Made by a program: the position numbers and the translations under genes. Under the pieces are notes generated by a model. The model worked only from the letters and a program-made list of their open reading frames with translations. It ran no database searches and had not been told where the DNA came from. Shown here in pieces: positions 60,427-64,000 of a stretch of 64,000 nucleotides of DNA. Source of the stretch: Myxococcales bacterium (lineage in GTDB: Bacteria; Myxococcota; Myxococcia; Myxococcales; JAJYLH01); contig JAJYLH010000001.1 of assembly GCA_021787845.1 (NCBI GenBank), forward strand, positions 80,452-144,451. The letters run 5' to 3'. Each line of letters starts with the position of its first letter. Positions within the stretch are counted from its first letter, which is position 1.

Positions 60427-61041
60427 ATGGCGAAGAGAATCCGGAAAGGCTTCACCCTGATCGAGCTGATGATCGTCGTCGCGATCATCGGCATTCTGGC
60501 GGCCATCGCCATCCCGAACTTCCTGAAGTTCCAGGCGCGGTCCAAGCAGTCCGAGGCATCGACGAACCTCAAGGCGGGCTACACCGCCCAGAAGGCGTAC
60601 TACCAGGAGAAGGACACGTACTCGGCCTATCTCTACGACATCGGGTTCGCGCCCGAGCGCAACAACCGGTACACGTACTGCTTCAACGCGGCCTGCACCA
60701 CGTCGAACGCGACCGCCGACTCTCGCTCGACCTCGGACAACACCGGTGAGAGCGGCGACGGCGACACCGGCATCTGCATGGACTACTTCAAGTACGGGGC
60801 GAGCTTGCCGGCTTGCTCTACGGCCATCGCCGAGACCTTCGCCAAGCTGGCGGAAACCTCCGCCGGTATTTCGGGCGACTTCGTCATCACCGCGACAGGC
60901 CAAATCGACAGCGACGCTCCTGAGGACCAGTGGGACATCTCGTCGGTATCACGCCCGAACGGCACAACTGGCGGCACCGCTGCCTGCGCAACCGGCAACA
61001 ACCCGGCCGGCGAGCCCTGCGTCCAGTTCAACGACGTGTAG
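60427..61041 (+). CDS. pilA: PilA major type IV pilin
   Basis: The 204-residue prepilin has a short basic leader cleaved after Gly8 ([16 protein letters not shown]), Glu at mature position 5 and the long hydrophobic N-helix. The following [20 protein letters not shown], then YTAQKAYY, closely resembles Myxococcus pilins. The globular part has cysteines in pairs (FNAACTT, GICMD, PACST, AACATG, EPCVQ) for disulfides. GGAGGAG precedes the ATG. It is expressed from a sigma54 promoter and followed by a terminator. Confidence 0.96.
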   Translation: MAKRIRKGFTLIELMIVVAIIGILAAIAIPNFLKFQARSKQSEASTNLKAGYTAQKAYYQEKDTYSAYLYDIGFAPERNNRYTYCFNAACTTSNATADSRSTSDNTGESGDGDTGICMDYFKYGASLPACSTAIAETFAKLAETSAGISGDFVITATGQIDSDAPEDQWDISSVSRPNGTTGGTAACATGNNPAGEPCVQFNDV

Positions 61042-61069
61042 CTACTCGCCACGACTCGCGCGTCACCCA

Positions 61070-61103
61070 GGAGCCGGCCGCCGAGCCGGCTCCTTCGTTT
61101 TCT
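61070..61103 (+). terminator. Terminator after pilA
   Basis: GGAGCCGGC (61070-61078) and GCCGGCTCC (61085-61093) form a perfect 9-bp stem with a 6-base loop, followed by TTCGTTTTCT. It probably limits transcription of the downstream genes relative to pilA. Confidence 0.85.
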
Positions 61104-61130
61104 CCCGATGGGCGCAGGCCGAGCTGCGCG

Positions 61131-62111
61131 ATGATGCGGGCCGTGCGGGTGCGGGCCTCCGTCGTCGTCGTGATCCTGCTGGTGGCCGGCTTCGCGGCCG
61201 ATCGTCTGCGGTCGGCCGCGCGCGCGTGCGCGCCCAGCCGCGTCGACGCCGTGTTGCAGCCTCCCGTGATTCCCGCGCCAGCGCTGCGCGTTCTCGCCCT
61301 GGGCTTCCAGTCGACGGCGGCCGACGCGAGCTACCTGGACGCCATCCAGATCTTCGGGGACGACAAGACGATCTTCGGGACCCTTCCCGTCAAGGAGCGC
61401 CGCAGCCGGGCAGAGGCACGGCTCCTGCTGGACACGACGACCCTCGACCCGAAGTTCGACTACGCCTACATCTTCGCCGCGGTCAGCCTCCCGATTCCCT
61501 GGTCAGACGGCACCACGCACAACGCCGACTTCGCGATCGATCTGTTGCGCAAGGGAGTGGGAGCGGTCCCGGACGACTGGCGCATCCCGTTCTACCTGGG
61601 CTACCTCTTGTCGACGACGACCGGCGACTACGCGGGAGCGGCGCGAGCGATGGCGGAGGCGGCGCGACGTCCGGGGCTCCCAGGCGAAGCGCACCGGCCG
61701 CCCTATCTGCCGTTCCTCGCGATGCGGCTCGCGGCCCAGGGCGGCTCCATCCAGACGGGGCTCATGCTTGCGCGGAGCATGCTCGCCAACGCCCAGACGA
61801 AGGACGAGCGCGACCGGGTCGAAGAGCGCATCCGGCTCCTGCACATGGAGCGCGACCTCCGCCAAATCGAGGCCGCCGCCCGCCGGTACCGCGCTCGCGC
61901 CGGCCGGTTCCCGCCGAGCCTCGAGGCGCTGGTCGCCTCGGGCGACCTCGCTCGGATTCCGCCCGAGCCCCACGGCGGTCGCTACCTCCTCGACCCCGAG
62001 ACCGGCGTCGCTCATTCGACCGCGGCGCACCGGCTCAGGCTTTTCGTCCATCCCGCGGACCAGGGGGGAACCCAAGGGGCGGCGGGGCAACCGGAGACCG
62101 TCAAGCGATGA
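61131..62111 (+). CDS. Membrane-anchored TPR-like protein of the pil locus
   Basis: The 326-residue protein has one N-terminal membrane helix (ASVVVVILLVAGFAADRL). A periplasmic or cytoplasmic helical part follows, with segments such as YAYIFAAVSLPIPWSDGT, WRIPFYLGYLLSTTTGDYAG and PYLPFLAMRLAAQGG that look like degenerate TPR helices, and a C-terminal DPETG-bearing piece resembling pilin/secretion-protein helper domains. It overlaps the ABC-2 permease gene by ATGA. Comparable genes sit beside pilA in Myxococcus (pilGHI region). ATG at 61131 or 61134 are equal. Confidence 0.75.
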   Translation: MMRAVRVRASVVVVILLVAGFAADRLRSAARACAPSRVDAVLQPPVIPAPALRVLALGFQSTAADASYLDAIQIFGDDKTIFGTLPVKERRSRAEARLLLDTTTLDPKFDYAYIFAAVSLPIPWSDGTTHNADFAIDLLRKGVGAVPDDWRIPFYLGYLLSTTTGDYAGAARAMAEAARRPGLPGEAHRPPYLPFLAMRLAAQGGSIQTGLMLARSMLANAQTKDERDRVEERIRLLHMERDLRQIEAAARRYRARAGRFPPSLEALVASGDLARIPPEPHGGRYLLDPETGVAHSTAAHRLRLFVHPADQGGTQGAAGQPETVKR

Positions 62112-62872
62112 GCGCCATCCTCAGCCTTGCCCGCCACACGGTCCGCGAGCTCATCCGCAATCGACTCTTCTACCTGCTCATCGTCTTCGCCCTCCTGCTC
62201 ATCGGCGCCTCGCTCATCCTCGCGCGGCTGACCATCGGCCAGTGGGAGCGGATCATCAACGACGTGGGGCTCGCCACCGTCCAGCTCGCCGGCGCGCTCG
62301 TCGCGATCCTCGTCGGGGTGGGGCTCATCGCGGGCGAGGTCGACCGGCGCACGGTCTACGTCACGCTCTCGAAGCCCGTCACTCGCACGCAGTTCGTCGT
62401 CGGCCGCTACCTCGGCCTGTGCGCGAACCTCGTGATGCTGGTCGCGGTGATGGGGGCGGCGCTATGGGCGGTGCTCGCGACGACCGGCTACCCGATGACC
62501 GCCACCGGTCTGTCGGCGCTGGCGCTGATCACGGTGGAGCTCTTCGTCCTCGCCGCCTTCGCGGTGATGTTCTCCTCGTTCACCACGCCCACGCTGGGCG
62601 TCATCTTCTCGGTGTCGGTCTTCGTCATCGGCCACCTCGCCGGCGACCTCGTCTCGTTCGCCGCGCGCATGAAGGGCACGAGCGCGAAGGTGCTCGCGAT
62701 TCTCGGGCGGGTGGTGCCGAACCTCGACCTGCTGAACCTGAAGACCCAGGCGGCGAATCAGCTTCCGGTCCCGGGAACATTCGTCGCCAAGAGCGCGGCC
62801 TACGGCCTCGTCTACGCGGTCGTGGCGGTCACGCTGGCCGCGGCGATATTCTCCCGCCGCGATCTGAAATAG
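62108..62872 (+). CDS. ABC-2 type permease (PilI-like)
   Basis: The 254-residue integral membrane protein has six hydrophobic segments and an N-terminal SLARHTVRELIRNRLFYLL, then GEVDRRTVYVTLSKPVTRTQ, typical of ABC-2 permeases that work with a separate ATPase. No ATPase gene is adjacent: upstream is the TPR-like gene and downstream a repeat and the MmgE/PrpD-type gene. In Myxococcus the pilus-linked transporter has PilH (ATPase) and PilI (permease). The partner here must be elsewhere or lost. Confidence 0.82.
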   Translation: MSAILSLARHTVRELIRNRLFYLLIVFALLLIGASLILARLTIGQWERIINDVGLATVQLAGALVAILVGVGLIAGEVDRRTVYVTLSKPVTRTQFVVGRYLGLCANLVMLVAVMGAALWAVLATTGYPMTATGLSALALITVELFVLAAFAVMFSSFTTPTLGVIFSVSVFVIGHLAGDLVSFAARMKGTSAKVLAILGRVVPNLDLLNLKTQAANQLPVPGTFVAKSAAYGLVYAVVAVTLAAAIFSRRDLK

Positions 62873-62890
62873 GCGAACCGCGCCGTCGCG

Positions 62891-62930
62891 GGTCCAACCG
62901 ATCGGCCCGATCGATCGGATGAGCCCAATC
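62891..62930. repeat. CGATCGG-type palindromic repeat (copy 4)
   Basis: GGTCCAACCGATCGGCCCGA followed by TCGATCGGATGAGCCCAATC contains the same words as the other copies. It lies between the permease gene and the MmgE/PrpD-type gene. Confidence 0.6.
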
Positions 62931-63026
62931 GCGCGCGAGCTTCCAACGGCAGGTGTCTTCGCGCGGTCGCTCGACCAGCAGGGGGGCAGCCGCGCACCTT
63001 GGACCCGGCGGCTCCACGTTTGCGAC

Positions 63027-63554
63027 GTGACCCGAGTTCGAGAGCTCGCCCGATTCGCGACCGGTGTCCCTTTCGAAGCCTTGTCGACGGGCGGCTTGGA
63101 AGCCTTGCGAATTCGAGTTCTGGACTCGCTCGCCTGCGCGCTCGGCGCGCTCGATGCCGAACCGCCGAAGCGCGTCCGCCAGGTCGAGATGCAACTCGGC
63201 GGCAGCGCTCTCGCTTCGCTCATCGCCGGCGATGACGTCCAGCAGCTCCTGCGCCGGGTCGTCGTCCGCCCGGACGAGGCGTTGAGCGCGCGCTTCCCGG
63301 CGCAAATGCCGGCCCGGCTGCGGGTGCGACGCCGCGACGGCACCGTGCTCCGGCGCGACAAGTCCGATAGGGAGGGCTTCGCCACCCGGCCGTGGAGCTG
63401 GGCGCTGGCGATCGAGAAGCTCGAGTCGCTGGCGGCGCCGCGCGCTTCCGCCGACTGGCGCCGGCGCCTCGTCCACGCGGTGGCGCACCTCGAACGAATC
63501 GACGTCGCCAAGCTCGCTTCGCTCTTGCGCGAAGCGCGAGGAGGGGAGCCATGA
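63027..63554 (+). CDS. Shortened MmgE/PrpD-family protein (internally deleted)
   Basis: The 175-residue reading joins an MmgE/PrpD N-terminal start (VRELARFATGVPFEALSTGG, then LRIRVLDSLACALGAL) to a C-terminal end (PAQMPARLRVRRRDGTVLRR, then KSDREGFATRPWSWALAIEKL), while normal members have about 450 residues. The catalytic middle is missing but the frame is open and coupled by ATGA to the next gene. It may be an in-frame deletion relic or a short partner subunit. I chose the GTG at 63027 because the upstream codons derive from a repeat. Confidence 0.6.
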   Translation: MTRVRELARFATGVPFEALSTGGLEALRIRVLDSLACALGALDAEPPKRVRQVEMQLGGSALASLIAGDDVQQLLRRVVVRPDEALSARFPAQMPARLRVRRRDGTVLRRDKSDREGFATRPWSWALAIEKLESLAAPRASADWRRRLVHAVAHLERIDVAKLASLLREARGGEP

Positions 63555-64000
63555 AGGACCGCGCGTTTCCGTCGGTCGAGCTCAACGAGCGCGAGCCCAA
63601 GCCGCGCCGTCACGGGCTGACCGAAATTCGCGGGCCCTACTACACGCCGCTCGGCCCGCGCCAGCTCGAGGACATTCTCGACTCGATGGGCGAGTGGATC
63701 GACTCGCTCAAGTTCGCCGGCGGCTCGTTCGCGCTGATGCCGCGCCGGGTGGTGACGCAGCTCATCGACCTCGCGCACCGGCACGACGTGCTGGTCTCCA
63801 CCGGCGGTTTCGTCGAGCACGTGCTCACCCGGGGCCGCGACGCGGTCGAGCGCTACCTGCGAGAGTGCCGCGAAATCGGGTTCGACATCGTCGAGCTCTC
63901 CGCCGGGTTCATCACCCTGCCGACCGACGACTGGCTCAGGCTCATCGAGCGGGCGCAGAAGTCGGGGCTCAAGGCGAAGCCGGAGCTGGGCATCCAGTTC
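63551..64000 (+). CDS. Phosphosulfolactate synthase (ComA) family protein, partial
   Basis: The first 150 residues are visible; the gene runs off the right edge. The sequence has ComA-family segments: GLTEIRGPYYTPLG, LEDILDSMGEWIDSLKFAGG, LVSTGGFVEHVL, FDIVELSAGFITLPTDDW and GLKAKPELGIQF. ComA adds sulfite to phosphoenolpyruvate in coenzyme M synthesis; bacterial relatives often have unknown roles. A sulfite-using enzyme fits a sulfur organism but is not proof. It overlaps the PrpD-type gene by ATGA. Confidence 0.82.
   Translation, partial: MKDRAFPSVELNEREPKPRRHGLTEIRGPYYTPLGPRQLEDILDSMGEWIDSLKFAGGSFALMPRRVVTQLIDLAHRHDVLVSTGGFVEHVLTRGRDAVERYLRECREIGFDIVELSAGFITLPTDDWLRLIERAQKSGLKAKPELGIQF

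Noticed and set aside
1..64000. CRISPR arrays
   Set aside because: No regularly spaced direct repeats of 23-40 bases with unique spacers were seen; the repeats found are dispersed palindromes or single duplications.

Overview
The window is G+C-rich (roughly two thirds G+C) bacterial chromosome. It suggests a deltaproteobacterial lineage, most likely Myxococcota or a close relative, with a dissimilatory sulfur metabolism. The pointers are a PilA pilin whose mature N-terminus and first helix resemble Myxococcus PilA, a DUF6178 protein, pil-linked NtrC-type regulators and a short zinc-ribbon bL28. This placement rests on remembered family resemblance, not on a tree.

Region 1 (about 1-26.5 kb, almost all on the minus strand) is a very large dsr locus. 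Read 5' to 3' it encodes DsrA, DsrB, DsrD, DsrL, DsrN, a TPR protein, DsrC, an RsbRD-type protein, DsrM, DsrK, DsrJ, DsrO, DsrP, a siroheme-synthase fusion, a TmcC/TmcB-like membrane redox pair, adenylate kinase and a TauE-type (sulfite/sulfonate) exporter. After a gap with a decayed porin come a PAS/sigma54 activator (divergent from a small DsrE-family protein), a NifX-like protein and an Hmc-like complex (HdrD-, NarI-, ferredoxin- and NrfD-type subunits) that runs off the left edge. Together they encode siroheme synthesis and amidation, sulfite reductase, the DsrC trisulfide carrier, an NAD(P)H entry or exit point (DsrL) and three related membrane quinone/thiol modules. DsrD and DsrL occur side by side, so the direction (sulfite reduction or sulfur oxidation) cannot be read from gene content. 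No sat, aprAB, qmo or dsrEFH is present in the window. A recurring oddity is that palindromic repeat elements are incorporated in frame into several proteins of this locus.

Region 2 (27.2-35.7 kb) holds two tandem LysR regulators, a tRNA-Gly(CCC) and a decaying 6.2-kb integrative element. The element lies between the tRNA and a 45-nt copy of its 3' half, and carries a tyrosine integrase, a HigBA-type toxin-antitoxin pair, small HTH proteins, an internally deleted primase/helicase and a frameshifted lipoprotein.

Region 3 (35.8-43.3 kb, minus strand) is an RND efflux operon (fusion protein, RND pump, TolC-like channel) followed by an ArnT-type glycosyltransferase. rpmB, with a clear sigma70 promoter and a terminator, a DUF6178 gene and folD follow.

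Region 4 (46.7-50.7 kb) is a four-gene acyl-CoA operon (LCAD-type dehydrogenase, BadI-like ring hydrolase, 3-hydroxyacyl-CoA dehydrogenase, glutaryl-CoA-dehydrogenase-like enzyme) that reads as an alicyclic-acid ring-cleavage module. Envelope genes follow (outer-membrane barrel, TPR protein, L,D-transpeptidase), then an SDR.

Region 5 (55.4-62.9 kb) is a type IV pilus locus: pilR- and pilS-like regulators, pilD, pilA behind a good sigma54 promoter, a TPR protein and an ABC-2 permease. The window ends with an internally shortened MmgE/PrpD-type gene translationally coupled to a phosphosulfolactate-synthase-family gene cut by the right edge.
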